Shown here: positions 34,930 through 46,042 of the stretch, piece by piece | How positions within the stretch are numbered: position 1 is the first letter of the stretch | How the letters are laid out: each line of letters starts with the position of its first letter | DNA from: Sinomonas sp. ASV486 | GTDB taxonomy: Bacteria > Actinomycetota > Actinomycetes > Actinomycetales > Micrococcaceae | NCBI RefSeq assembly: GCF_030908215.1 | Contig: NZ_JAVFJK010000007.1 | Location: 62,001 to 126,000 of the forward strand | DNA: 64,000 bases | Direction: 5' to 3' | The notes under the pieces: generated by a model | The model's input: the letters and a program-made list of their open reading frames with translations, nothing else | The model's database searches: none | What the model was told of the DNA's origin: nothing | Made by a program: the position numbers and the translations under genes

Positions 34930-35394
34930 ATGCCCACGCTCAAGGAGCGGCTCCAGGCCGACGTCGTGACCCACATGAAGTCCGGCAACAAGACCGCACT
35001 GATCACAGTGCGCAACGTGCTCGGCGAGATCGAGACGCGGGAGAAGTCGGGGAAGGAGCCGGTGACGCTCGACGACGCCCAGCTCACCTCGCTGCTGCAG
35101 AAGGAGGCGTCCAAGCGCCGCGAGACCGCGGAGATCTACGCCACGGCGGGGGAGGACGACCGCGCGGCCGCGGAGGTGGCCGAGGCCGAGGTCATCGAGG
35201 CCTACCTGCCGGCCCCGCTCACGCGCGAGGACGTCGAGAAGATCGTCGATGACGCCATCGCGGCCCTGGCCGCGGACGGCACCGAGCCCACCATGCGGCA
35301 GATGGGCCAGGTCATGAAGCCCGTCACCGCCGAGGTGGCCGGCCGATTCGACGGCAAGGCGGTCAGTGAGATCGTCCGGGCGAAGCTCGCCTAG
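34930..35394 (+). CDS. GatB/YqeY domain protein
   Basis: ATG 34930 follows AGAGGAAGG. The 154-residue protein (MPTLKERLQADVVTHMKSGN at the start, later VIEAYLPAPLTREDVEKIV) is a stand-alone YqeY protein, an all-helical fold related to the tail of the GatB amidotransferase subunit. In many bacteria it is a small conserved protein whose precise role is unknown, possibly in tRNA-dependent amidation. Its position next to the penicillin-binding protein gene is a common actinobacterial arrangement. Confidence 0.92.
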   Translation: MPTLKERLQADVVTHMKSGNKTALITVRNVLGEIETREKSGKEPVTLDDAQLTSLLQKEASKRRETAEIYATAGEDDRAAAEVAEAEVIEAYLPAPLTREDVEKIVDDAIAALAADGTEPTMRQMGQVMKPVTAEVAGRFDGKAVSEIVRAKLA

Positions 35395-35490
35395 GCTCAG
35401 CTCAGCTTCTTCTCGCGGAGCCCGGCGACGCCTATCATCGCGTCAGGGACCTCACCCCAATGGTCCCGCCCGCTGCGAGAAGGGCACACC

Positions 35491-36423
35491 GTGGCTGCTT
35501 CAGAAGCTGTTCGCCGTACCGCATACGCTGTCTCCGCGCTCCTCCTCGCAGCCGTCCTGGCTGCGCCCAGCGCAACGGCGGCGCGGCCGGAACCCGATCC
35601 GGCAGGCAACGCGCACGTGAGCCTTGCACGCGGTGTTCCGCCGCGGCAGGCCCGCGCCACCCAGTCGCCCGATATGACCTACCACGGCGGCACCATCCTG
35701 GACGTTGTGCCGGATGTTCGCGCCATCTTCTGGGGGACGACGTGGCCGACCGACGCGGGCGATAAGATCTCGGGCCTCGACCGTTTCTATGGCGGCATGA
35801 GCGCGAGCGAGTACGCGCGCACCTCGGACGAGTACACGCAGTCCGGGCCAGTCGCGGTGACGTCCACCATGACGTACAACGGGCACGTGCAGGACAGCTC
35901 GCCCGCCTCGTCCTCGCAGTCCGCGGTCCTCGCCGAGGTCGGGAGGGCCATCACCAACCCGGATACGTCCGGTCGCGGCTACTACGCCGTCTACACCGAC
36001 ATTCCCCGGGGCCGCGCTCGGTACTGCGCGTGGCACTCCGACGGGACCGTCAACGGTTTCCATGTCCAGTACGCCTTCTTCTTCAAGCTCGACGGCGACC
36101 CGGGCTGCGACCCGAACTCCACGGTCAGCGGCGAGAGCCAAGGCCTCCAGGCGCTAGCGAACGTGAGCGGGCACGAGCTGAGCGAGGCTCGGACGGACCC
36201 CAACCTCAACGCCTGGTATGACGGGTCAGGGAGCGAGAACGCGGACAAGTGCGCCTGGTCCTTCGGCTCGGACTACGTGACGTTCGCGAACAAGACCCAA
36301 TGGAAGATCCAGGGGAACTGGAGCAACTGGGCCTACGACAACCAGAAGGGCTACGCCAATCTGTCTGGTCAGAACGGCTGCCTCGACGGCGGAGGCTACA
36401 GACTGTCGGCCTCATTCGGCTGA
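35491..36423 (+). CDS. Secreted Exordium/PHI-1-like protein
   Basis: GTG 35491 follows GAGAAGG. A signal peptide (about 30 residues, ending near PSATA) marks it as exported; 310 residues in total. The body contains MTYHGGTILDVV, IFWGTTW, and the typical segment VSGHELSEARTDPNLNAWYDG. The HELSE motif is characteristic of the Exordium/phosphate-induced protein family first known in plants, and looks like a modified metallopeptidase helix. Four to six cysteines could form disulfides outside the cell. Biological role in bacteria is not established. It converges on the YciO gene, with a perfect hairpin between. Confidence 0.78.
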   Translation: MAASEAVRRTAYAVSALLLAAVLAAPSATAARPEPDPAGNAHVSLARGVPPRQARATQSPDMTYHGGTILDVVPDVRAIFWGTTWPTDAGDKISGLDRFYGGMSASEYARTSDEYTQSGPVAVTSTMTYNGHVQDSSPASSSQSAVLAEVGRAITNPDTSGRGYYAVYTDIPRGRARYCAWHSDGTVNGFHVQYAFFFKLDGDPGCDPNSTVSGESQGLQALANVSGHELSEARTDPNLNAWYDGSGSENADKCAWSFGSDYVTFANKTQWKIQGNWSNWAYDNQKGYANLSGQNGCLDGGGYRLSASFG

Positions 36424-36442
36424 CGCGCACGGCGTCCGGTGA

Positions 36443-36478
36443 GCGCACGACGGCGGGTGGGCACCCGCCGTCGTGCGC
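36443..36478. terminator. Perfect 16-bp-stem hairpin between convergent genes
   Basis: GCGCACGACGGCGGGT (36443-36458) and its exact reverse complement (36463-36478) enclose a GGGC loop. It lies between convergent genes and probably ends both transcripts. Both arms are copies of the dispersed motif GCGCACGACGGCG. There is no T tract. Confidence 0.75.
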
Positions 36479-36509
36479 GCCTCCCGGCTGCGGCTATTGG
36501 ACGCTGTGG

Positions 36510-37130
36510 CTATTCGAAGCGGCTCGGGTCGCCGGCACCGTAGCGGGCGATCTCGGCGGCACCGGAGGTGAAGTCAACCACGGTAGTGGGCTCCGACCCG
36601 CACTCGCCGGCGTCGATCACGGCGTCCAGGACGTTGTCGAGCCGTTCCTTGATCTCCCAGCCATCCGTGAGCGGATCCTCATCCCCCGGCAGGAGCAGGG
36701 TCGAGGAGAGGAGGGGCTCGCCGAGCTCCCTCAGCAGTGCCCGGACCACGGAGTGGTCGGGGATACGCACGCCCACCGACTTCTTCTTGGGGTGCAGCAT
36801 GCGCTTGGGAACCTCCCGCGTAGCCGGGAGGATGAACGTATAGGGGCCCGGCGTAACGGCCTTGATGGCCCTGAACACGTCGTTGGGCATCTCGACGAGC
36901 TGCCCGAGCTGGGCGAATTCGGCGCACACGAGCGTGAAGTGGTGCTTGTCGTCGAGATGCCTGATCTGGCGGATCCGGTCCAGTGCCTCGCGGTTGCCCA
37001 TCATCGCCCCGAGGGCATAGCACGAGTCCGTCGGATAGGCGATGAGACCCCCCTCCCGCAGGATCTGCACGACCTGGGCTATCGACCGGGGCTGCGGATC
37101 GACCGGGTGGACATCGAAGAATCTGGCCAT
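36510..37130 (-). CDS. YciO/Sua5-type L-threonylcarbamoyladenylate synthase family protein
   Basis: Starting at ATG 37130 (MARFFDVHP) it has 206 residues. The Sua5/YrdC/YciO fold is shown by QVVQILREGGLIAYPTDSCY, then the KHHFTLVC and PGPYTFILPATR segments and VGVRIPDHSV. The family makes threonylcarbamoyl-AMP for the t6A modification of tRNA. The DKHHF sequence (in place of RPxxKP types) and short length point to the YciO branch, whose exact reaction is less certain than that of TsaC. Confidence 0.9.
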   Translation of the reverse strand: MARFFDVHPVDPQPRSIAQVVQILREGGLIAYPTDSCYALGAMMGNREALDRIRQIRHLDDKHHFTLVCAEFAQLGQLVEMPNDVFRAIKAVTPGPYTFILPATREVPKRMLHPKKKSVGVRIPDHSVVRALLRELGEPLLSSTLLLPGDEDPLTDGWEIKERLDNVLDAVIDAGECGSEPTTVVDFTSGAAEIARYGAGDPSRFE

Positions 37131-37212
37131 GGCGGCCAGCCTACGCCAGCGAATCCGCAACTCTCCGAGACCGCGGACGAGAAATGTCGGACCCCGTCTC
37201 TAGCCTCGTTGT

Positions 37213-37467
37213 ATGAGCACAGCAGCAGTCGCCAACCCCGCCTCGAGCGACGTCAGGACCCGCCCGGGCGCCGGGCATACAGAGCGCCCTCGTCTCTCCC
37301 TCCTCGAGGAAGCCTGCAGCGACTGCGGCCGTGCCCTAGCCCTGTTGGAGGATGCGGTGTGCGCGAGCTGTGCCGATCTCGCTGCCCACTCGTGGTGTCG
37401 GGACTGCGGCGCAGTGCTGGCCGATGGCGACCTCGAGGCCGGCGCATGCGCCGATTGCACGGCCTGA
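37213..37467 (+). CDS. Small zinc-ribbon-like protein (84 aa)
   Basis: ATG 37213 starts an 84-residue protein. Four C-x2-C pairs lie in the second half (CSDCG, CASC, CRDCG, CADC), consistent with two small zinc ribbons. The N-terminal third is polar and probably disordered. No ribosome site is strong. No family is recognised; such proteins may bind nucleic acid or act as scaffold. It lies divergently from YciO. Confidence 0.65.
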   Translation: MSTAAVANPASSDVRTRPGAGHTERPRLSLLEEACSDCGRALALLEDAVCASCADLAAHSWCRDCGAVLADGDLEAGACADCTA

Positions 37468-37538
37468 GCTCCGCCCATGGAAGACTCCGAACCACCGTCC
37501 CGTCGCTTTCCTAGCCCTTGGGATCAGGCCCCCGCACG

Positions 37539-38414
37539 ATGATGGGGCCCCACCACGCGGCCTGTGGCGCAGCAGCCTGGGTCGCGTTGACTACGCGTGT
37601 CCACTACGACCTGACGTTCGTGACGGCGCTGTTCCCTCCCGAGGCGGGCCTTGGGAAGGTGGCGTTCGACATCGGGTGGCCGATCTTCGAGGGGACCCCC
37701 ACGAGCGTCATCGTGGGCGCCCTCGTCACGGCCGGCGCCGCCCTCCTGCCCGACGCAGACCACCGCAGCGCGACGATCGCCCAGTCGCTCCCGCCCGTCT
37801 CGAACGTGGTGTGCGCGAGCGTCGGGGCGATCGCCGGTGGTCATCGCAATGGCACGCACTCCCTTGTGGGCATCGCCGCGTTCGTTGCGATGGCGTGGTT
37901 CGCCGGCCGCTGGACGGTCGAGACACCGCTGTGGGGCACGGTGTACGTCGGGACCGGACTCGTCTCGCTCCTGCTGGTCTCGTTCGCGGCGAAGGTCCTC
38001 GGCATCCTTCCGGACGGCGTGAAGAAGCTTCCCTGGGTCCTTTCCCTGCCGCTGGCCGCCTTCGTCGCCCTCAATGCGCCCGACCAGCAGGACTGGTTCC
38101 CGCTCGCCGTCGGCATCGGCGCGGCCGTGCACATTGCCGGGGACCTGCTGACCACCGGGGGCTGCAACCTGATCTGGCCGCTGCGCTTCCGACGGCCCAC
38201 GTTCATGCACAAGACCCCGATCATCCGGACGGTGTGGCGGCGGGGTGGCCACCTCTCCCTCCCGATCCTCGGCGACGCGGGCTCGTGGCGGGAGTGGCTC
38301 ATGCTGGTCCCCGTCAGCCTGTACGCGATCATCGGCGTTGGCACCGCCGTCGCGGAGCTCGGCCGCGGAGGCCTCGTGTGGGCCAGCGCCCTGTGGGGGA
38401 TCGTGTCCCGATGA
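37539..38414 (+). CDS. YdjM-type membrane-bound metal-dependent hydrolase
   Basis: Two adjacent ATGs (37539, 37542) are possible starts; about 291 residues. Several membrane helices carry conserved histidines and acids typical of the YdjM/DUF457 family: MGPHHAACGAAAW at the start, LLPDADHRSATIAQ, GGHRNGTHSLVG, and HIAGDLLTTGGCN. These are proposed to bind metal at the membrane. The E. coli relative is induced by DNA damage, but the activity is unknown. The stop is 58 bp before the Tex gene. Confidence 0.85.
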   Translation: MMGPHHAACGAAAWVALTTRVHYDLTFVTALFPPEAGLGKVAFDIGWPIFEGTPTSVIVGALVTAGAALLPDADHRSATIAQSLPPVSNVVCASVGAIAGGHRNGTHSLVGIAAFVAMAWFAGRWTVETPLWGTVYVGTGLVSLLLVSFAAKVLGILPDGVKKLPWVLSLPLAAFVALNAPDQQDWFPLAVGIGAAVHIAGDLLTTGGCNLIWPLRFRRPTFMHKTPIIRTVWRRGGHLSLPILGDAGSWREWLMLVPVSLYAIIGVGTAVAELGRGGLVWASALWGIVSR

Positions 38415-38472
38415 CGGCAGCCATCGCGAGCGACGGTCGAGCAATGTCGGTGGAGTAGGGCACAGTAGAACG

Positions 38473-41055
<2,583 letters not shown>

Positions 41056-41122
41056 CGGGCCGGCAAGGTCAGGAGGGGAGAGCGTTCGCCTGCCGTTTCC
41101 GGAGGGCTTGTATGGTGGGGCG

Positions 41123-41764
41123 GTGACCGACCCTGTGCTCCTTACCGGCTCCCGCGTGATCCTGCGGGACTGGACGCCCCGCGACATCGAGGCGTTGCGT
41201 CACTGGATCGTCCCGCCCCCGACCGGCATGCACGACTGGCAGCTCTACGACGGCCCCTACTACTCCCGCTGGACGGCCGAGGGCGCGGACGGATGGTGCG
41301 CCTCGCTCGCGAAGCGCGCGCACGACGGCGACTGGCCGGCCGTGCGCGAGCACCTCGCCATTGCGGACGCGGCCTCGGGCGAGTTCATCGGTCAGGTCTC
41401 CTGGTACTGGCACGAGCGGCCGAGTGCGGGGTCAGAGGACGGCACCGCTCTCCTGCCGTGGCGGCGCCTCGGGCTCGCCATCTACGACCCCGCCCACTGG
41501 TCCGGCGGCTATGGCACCGAGGCCCTGACCTTGTGGACCGGCTACCTGTTCGGGGCCACGGACAGTGACCGGCTCGACTTCGCCACCTGGAGCGGCAATG
41601 AGGGCATGTGCCGCATCGGGGTGAAGCTTGGGTTCACCGAGGAGGCCCGGTTCAGGAAGGCCCGCAAGGTGCGGGGCGAGCTCTTCGACGACGTGGTCTT
41701 CGGCGTGCTGCGCGAGGAGTGGGAGGCCCGCGGAGTAGAAAGGATGGGCAACAGTGTTGGCTGA
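41123..41764 (+). CDS. GNAT-family N-acetyltransferase (RimJ/RimL-like)
   Basis: GTG 41123 follows GGTGGGG; 213 residues. The acetyl-CoA site lies in the segment YDPAHWSGGYGTEAL, and N-E-G-M-C-R-I-G-V-K-L-G-F matches the usual C-terminal helix of RimJ/RimL proteins. These transfer an acetyl group to the N-terminus of ribosomal proteins or to small amines. It contains one copy of the dispersed GCGCACGACGGCG motif inside the coding region. It overlaps the next gene by eleven bases. Confidence 0.88.
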   Translation: MTDPVLLTGSRVILRDWTPRDIEALRHWIVPPPTGMHDWQLYDGPYYSRWTAEGADGWCASLAKRAHDGDWPAVREHLAIADAASGEFIGQVSWYWHERPSAGSEDGTALLPWRRLGLAIYDPAHWSGGYGTEALTLWTGYLFGATDSDRLDFATWSGNEGMCRIGVKLGFTEEARFRKARKVRGELFDDVVFGVLREEWEARGVERMGNSVG

Positions 41765-42500
41765 CGAGCTTGGTTTGGTGACCGAGGAACTGCCAGTCGT
41801 CGAGGCTACGAGCGCTACACCGGCCGCGGGTGGTTCAGTGGGAGCGGAGGCGCCGCGACGGCCGCGGGCAGCTGGCCCCCGGGTCAAGCCGACGGTGTGG
41901 GTGGTCTCGGCCTCAGCCGTTGCCCTCGTCTGCGTGGGGATCGCCCTTGCACCCGTGGCTGTGATTGTCGCCGCGGCGATCGTGCTCGGGACAGCCCTGT
42001 TCTGGAAGTCGCACGCCCAACGGTCGGTTGGCGCCACGTTCGTCCCGACGGCCGCGATCTGGAGTGCCCTGATCGCGATCCTGCTCGCCGTCGGCGCCGT
42101 CTCGTTCCAGGCCTTCGCCGGGACGTGGAACTCGGCGCTCGCCGGTACTGCCGTGGGCAGCCGGTTGCCGTCGGGCTCGTCCGCAACGCAGGGATCCGTC
42201 CCTTCGCCGTCGTCCTCCGCAACCGCGACCGGACTGACCACCGCGACCGCGCTCAACCCTCCCACGAGCGTTGCGACCCCTAGCCCGTCGGTCCCAGCAG
42301 TTCCCGTCGGGGTGGCGCCCCCGGCCCCGACGCCCGCGGCCGTCGCGCCCGTCCCGGCAGCCACGCCCCAGCCCACTCCGAGCTACCGGAACTGCAAAGC
42401 CGTGCACGCAGCGGGCATCGCATCGCTCTTGCCCGGCGACCCCGGCTACAGCACCAGGCTGGACGTGAACAACAACGGTGTGGCCTGCGCCGGCGACTGA
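41754..42500 (+). CDS. Membrane protein with C-terminal Excalibur calcium-binding domain
   Basis: GTG 41754 is behind AAAGGA; 248 residues. Two to three membrane helices lie at about residues 45-90 and 98-120. An extended Pro/Ser/Thr/Ala linker follows (about 125-205). The last 38 residues (YRNCKAVHAAGIASL to GVACAGD) have two cysteines and the acidic loop LDVNNNGVACAG of the Excalibur domain, an extracellular calcium-binding module. It probably anchors this domain outside the membrane. Role unknown, often in cell-surface or nuclease contexts. Confidence 0.82.
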   Translation: MLADELGLVTEELPVVEATSATPAAGGSVGAEAPRRPRAAGPRVKPTVWVVSASAVALVCVGIALAPVAVIVAAAIVLGTALFWKSHAQRSVGATFVPTAAIWSALIAILLAVGAVSFQAFAGTWNSALAGTAVGSRLPSGSSATQGSVPSPSSSATATGLTTATALNPPTSVATPSPSVPAVPVGVAPPAPTPAAVAPVPAATPQPTPSYRNCKAVHAAGIASLLPGDPGYSTRLDVNNNGVACAGD

Positions 42501-42676
42501 CATCCGCCGCACGGCACGTCTGCGCAGCACTGCACGTCCGGGGCCCGGTGCTGGACGCCCGCTGACCACGTGGCCAGGATCACAGATGAACACTCGGATC
42601 TGCGATCATTTCGAGGATTTGGCGCGTCAGAATTGACGTGGGTCCCAACTGGGTGGGGCCTAGAGTGAGTGGAGCC

Positions 42677-42865
42677 ATGTTCGAGTTCAACCTTCAGACC
42701 GCCGTTTTCTTCGGCACCGTCGCCCTCGGGGCGCTGCTATTCGTGACCGGCGTCGTGGCCTTCGTCGGCACGGCAGTGATGCTGGGTGCGTTCCGCGCCC
42801 TCAAGCGTTCCACGGAGGCGTTGCGGGGGCGGCTTCACCACGACCAGTCCCGGATAGCAGGCTGA
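42677..42865 (+). CDS. Small single-helix membrane protein (62 aa)
   Basis: ATG 42677 begins a 62-residue product with one long hydrophobic segment (residues 8-36) and a basic, polar C-terminus. GTGAGTGGAG is directly upstream. No family is recognised. It lies alone before a GC homopolymer region. Confidence 0.55.
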   Translation: MFEFNLQTAVFFGTVALGALLFVTGVVAFVGTAVMLGAFRALKRSTEALRGRLHHDQSRIAG

Positions 42866-42895
42866 GCTGCCCGCATAGGTCCGTCATCGAGAGGA

Positions 42896-43046
42896 GGGGC
42901 CCCCCACCCCCCCGCGCGGGGCCCCGCCCACCGGGGGGGTGAGGGGTGGGGCCCGGGCCGGGCCGGGGGGGGGGTGCCGTGCCCGCTTGGGCGCCTCCGG
43001 TCTTGGGGGGCCCCGCCCCCCCCCGGCGCGGCGCCCCTCCATCGTT
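42896..43046. other. Extreme G/C homopolymer tract with inverted repeats
   Basis: About 150 bp are almost entirely G and C in long runs, including nine to ten G near 42965 and ten C near 43015, and blocks such as GGGCCCC and CCGCGCGGGG. GGGGCCCC...ACCCC segments can pair with GGGGTGGGGCCC downstream. It lies between convergent genes and could be a terminator, but the runs are also typical of assembly or base-calling error. Confidence 0.5.
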
Positions 43047-43056
43047 CGATAGCAGG

Positions 43057-45564
43057 TTAGCGGCCGTCGCCGTCCGGGTCGGAGGCGGTCGGCGGGGTGC
43101 CGGAGCCGATCACGTTGTGCTGCGGCTCGGGCATGGTTGAGTCAGCACCCTTGACTGATTTCCAGATTGCCTCGTTGAAGGTTCGCTCGTTGATCTGGTC
43201 CTCCTTCGTCAGGTCCTGGGCGGACGACTGCGCGGCGAGCGGGGCCGTGGCCGCGTTGAGCGTGCCCATGAGGTAGCTCGGCTTGATCGCGGTGTACGCC
43301 TCCATCCGGGGCTGTCCGGTGAATGAGGCGTTCATCGGCGTCGCGTAGGCGTCGAACTGGGTCAGCGGCTTGAAGCCGGCGATGAGACCGATGGTGCGGA
43401 TCATCGACGCGGTCGAGTAGAACGTCGAGTCGACCTTGCCCGTCTGGGTGTACGGGCTGATGGCCAGTGCGAGGGTGCGGTGGGCGTCGACGTGGTCGGC
43501 GCCGTTCTGGGCGTCGTCCTCCGTCACGAAGATCGCGGTGTCCTTCCACATCTCGGAGTGCGAGACCGCGTCCACGAGCCGTCCGAGCGCGTAGTCGTTG
43601 TCCGCGACGTAGGCCTGCGGCGTCGGGGCGCCGACCCTTGTGCCCTGGGTGTGGTCGTTCGGCAGGCGCACGAACTGGACCGCGGGAACGGTGCCGGCCT
43701 TGGCGCGGGCGCCGAAATCGTTGATCCATTCGTCGATGCGCGGCGTCGTGCAGGTCGGCTTGGCGATCGCGACTGTCCCGGACGAATCGGGGCAGTTCAT
43801 GTCGTAGCCACGGTAGGCATGGTCCGTCTGGGCGTTGAGCACGGGGTCGGCCGCGACGGCACCGCCCGCGGTGTTGCTGACGAAGAACCCGTAGTTGCGG
43901 AAGCTCACGCCGGCCTTGTCGAGGCGCTGCCACACGTAGGCTTCGCTGGGATTCTGCGACGCGATCTCCGGGGTGTTGTTCTCAGATGGGTACACGCGGG
44001 ATCGGCCGGAGTAGTTCTGCGGCCACATCTGCTCGGCGTACGGGTTCGAGTTGGCCTGCGTGACCCAGTTCCAGCCGTTCGCGCTGACCTCGGCGTCGGC
44101 GTAGAAGTTGTCGATCGTGGTGAACTGCCTCGCAAGCGCACGGGTGTTCGGGGCGGAATCGTCGCCAAACAGGTTCAGGCTGGCCTCGCCGTTGCCCTTC
44201 CCGAGGTTGCCGAGCACCTGATCGTACGTGCGGTTCTCCTTGACTACGTAGATCACGTGCTTGATCGGGGTCTCACCGCCGGGCTGGGCGGGCACCACGG
44301 CGCCGACGCCGGCCTTGGAGGGCCGGTTGTTGTTCTTGACCTGCTCGGTGGCCTTCTGAAGCTGGCCGCCGTCGGGGACCTCATAGCTTGACAGAGTGCC
44401 CTTGATCATCGATCCCGAGTACTGGTTCTCGGCGGGGAAGCCCGGGACGGTGGGATCCGGGTGGCCCGCGCCATCGTTGGGCCCGGCCCCAAGGCCCTTC
44501 GCGTTGGTCACGAGGAGCGTGCCATCGCGAAACGCGAGCGAGGACGGGTACCACGCGCTCGGGATCACGCCCGTGACCCTGTGGTCGCCGAGGCTGATCA
44601 CCGCGACGTCGTTATTGCCCGAGTTCGCCACGAACAGGCGACCGTCCTTCTCGTCGAGGGCAAGGCCTGTGGGGTTCGTGCCGACGGGCGCATCCTGGGA
44701 CGGGGCAAGGCTGATGCTCCTCGCCGTCCCGCTCGCGGTGTCGATCGCGCTCACTGTGTCGTCGTCGGCGTTCGCGACGAAGAGGGTCGCGCCGTCCGCG
44801 GTGAGCGCGGCCTTGTTCGGGTGCAGGCCCGCAGTGAGCGTGCGCACGACGGCGGGCTGAGCGCCGGAGACGTCCACCACGCTGACGCTCGACTCGCCCT
44901 GATTGGTCACGTAGGCGGTCTTCCCGTCCGAGGACAGCACGACGCCGACCGGCCGGTTCCCGGCCGCAGCCGTGTGGACCGCGCCGCTCGCCGCGTCGAC
45001 AACCGAGACCGCGTTGCCGAGCTGGTCTGCCACCACGATCCGCTTCCCGTCTGGCGTTACTGCAAGCCCCGCCGGGTAGAGGGTGAGTGGTTTGCCGTCG
45101 GGGGTTGTGGTCGGGAGGGCGAGGGGCGCGCCCTCGGTCAGCTTTCCGCCCGCATACGTGTAGGTGCGGATCTTGGAGTTCGCCGCGGCGCTCGCGTACG
45201 CCTTCGTGCCATCCGGGCTCCAGGCGAGGCCCACGTAGACCGATTCGGGGGACTTGTACGGAAGCGTCTGCTCAACCTCATGATCGCCGACGTCCACGAG
45301 TTGGATCGACTGCGTCCCCTGGCCGTTGTTCGTCACGAGGAGGTGCTTGCCGTCGGGGGAGAGTGCCGAGTTGAGGGGGAGGTCCCCGAGCACGGTCTGG
45401 GTGCCCCACGGGGTCACGCGCTGTCCAGCCGGAGTGATGGCGGTGCCGTCTGTCGAGGGGCCCGCGACGAGCGGGCCTACAGCTACAGCAATGCCCCCGC
45501 CGGCAAGAGCGAGGGCGGTGGTGGCGACGATGGTTCTTCGCGTGGTCTTTGAGAGTCTCGTCAT
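43057..45564 (-). CDS. Secreted YncE-type beta-propeller fused to a phosphoesterase domain
   Basis: The 835-residue protein starts at ATG 45564. An N-terminal Tat-like or Sec signal region is followed by a propeller with repeated DG blades (residues about 60-390; ALSPDGKHLLVTNNGQGTQS, AVTPDGKRIVVADQLGNAVS). The C-terminal part is an alkaline-phosphatase-superfamily phosphoesterase (PF04185): VIYVVKENRTYDQVLG, SENNTPEIAS-type and FVRLPNDHTQGTRVG, then VTEDDAQNGADHVDAHRT. Related enzymes are acid phosphatases or phospholipase C. The propeller may bind substrate or cell-wall polymer. The protein ends with a short acidic tail. Release of phosphate outside the cell is the likely role. Confidence 0.9.
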   Translation of the reverse strand: MTRLSKTTRRTIVATTALALAGGGIAVAVGPLVAGPSTDGTAITPAGQRVTPWGTQTVLGDLPLNSALSPDGKHLLVTNNGQGTQSIQLVDVGDHEVEQTLPYKSPESVYVGLAWSPDGTKAYASAAANSKIRTYTYAGGKLTEGAPLALPTTTPDGKPLTLYPAGLAVTPDGKRIVVADQLGNAVSVVDAASGAVHTAAAGNRPVGVVLSSDGKTAYVTNQGESSVSVVDVSGAQPAVVRTLTAGLHPNKAALTADGATLFVANADDDTVSAIDTASGTARSISLAPSQDAPVGTNPTGLALDEKDGRLFVANSGNNDVAVISLGDHRVTGVIPSAWYPSSLAFRDGTLLVTNAKGLGAGPNDGAGHPDPTVPGFPAENQYSGSMIKGTLSSYEVPDGGQLQKATEQVKNNNRPSKAGVGAVVPAQPGGETPIKHVIYVVKENRTYDQVLGNLGKGNGEASLNLFGDDSAPNTRALARQFTTIDNFYADAEVSANGWNWVTQANSNPYAEQMWPQNYSGRSRVYPSENNTPEIASQNPSEAYVWQRLDKAGVSFRNYGFFVSNTAGGAVAADPVLNAQTDHAYRGYDMNCPDSSGTVAIAKPTCTTPRIDEWINDFGARAKAGTVPAVQFVRLPNDHTQGTRVGAPTPQAYVADNDYALGRLVDAVSHSEMWKDTAIFVTEDDAQNGADHVDAHRTLALAISPYTQTGKVDSTFYSTASMIRTIGLIAGFKPLTQFDAYATPMNASFTGQPRMEAYTAIKPSYLMGTLNAATAPLAAQSSAQDLTKEDQINERTFNEAIWKSVKGADSTMPEPQHNVIGSGTPPTASDPDGDGR

Positions 45565-45650
45565 GGGCGTGAGGGTACTCCGGAGCCTGTTAACCGAGAG
45601 CCATCTTCAGGTGACGATCAGGTGCACAGATGCTTGGAGTCAGCTGGGAG

Positions 45651-45697
45651 TTGACAGGATCATCCAGATACAGATACTTAAGCATGTGATTAAGTAT
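45651..45697 (+). promoter_or_regulatory. Promoter and operator of the ArsR/SRPBCC pair
   Basis: TTGACA (45651-45656) is followed 16-17 bp later by GATACT/ATACTT (45673-45679). ATACTTAA (45674-45681) and TTAAGTAT (45690-45697) form a perfect inverted repeat with 8-bp spacer overlapping the minus 10 region. The position fits repression by the ArsR protein encoded immediately downstream. Transcription would start near 45686, which is itself a GTG, so the mRNA may be leaderless. Confidence 0.68.
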
Positions 45698-46042
45698 TCG
45701 GACGGTGAGGTGGACGGGCTCGACGCCGCGTTCCATGCGCTGTCCGATCCGCGCCGCAGGGCGATCGTGACCCGCCTCTGCGAAGGGCCCGCCTCCGTGA
45801 GTGCCCTCGCCGCCCCGCTCGGGGTGAGCCTCCCCGCCGTCGTCCAGCATCTCGCCGTCCTCGAGGGAGCTGGCCTCATCACGACGGCGAAGTCCGGCCG
45901 GGTGCGCACGTGCACCCTCGCGCCGGACGCCCTCCGTGCGGCCGAGTCCTGGCTGCACGCGCGGCGCCTGCGGCAGGAGCGCGCCGTCGACCGCCTCGAG
46001 GCCTTCCTCGAGGCGACCTCCCACCCGAAGGAATCATCATGA
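45686..46042 (+). CDS. ArsR-family transcriptional regulator (SRPBCC-partner type)
   Basis: The start is GTG 45686 (118 residues, leaderless) or GTG 45710. A winged helix covers most of it: HALSDPRRRAIVTRLCEGPA, SVSALAAPLGVSLPAVVQHLAVLEGAG in parts, and TTAKSGRVRTCTLAPDALRAAE. No arsenic- or metal-binding cysteine pair is present. This is the subgroup found upstream of AHSA1/SRPBCC proteins and thought to sense a small organic ligand. It overlaps the next gene by ATGA. The perfect palindrome at its promoter is very likely its own operator. Confidence 0.92.
   Translation: MIKYSDGEVDGLDAAFHALSDPRRRAIVTRLCEGPASVSALAAPLGVSLPAVVQHLAVLEGAGLITTAKSGRVRTCTLAPDALRAAESWLHARRLRQERAVDRLEAFLEATSHPKESS

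Noticed and set aside
38245-38472. N-terminal extension of the Tex protein
   Set aside because: The extra part overlaps the YdjM gene, has low-complexity residues and no conserved Tex sequence; GTG 38473 fits the family better.
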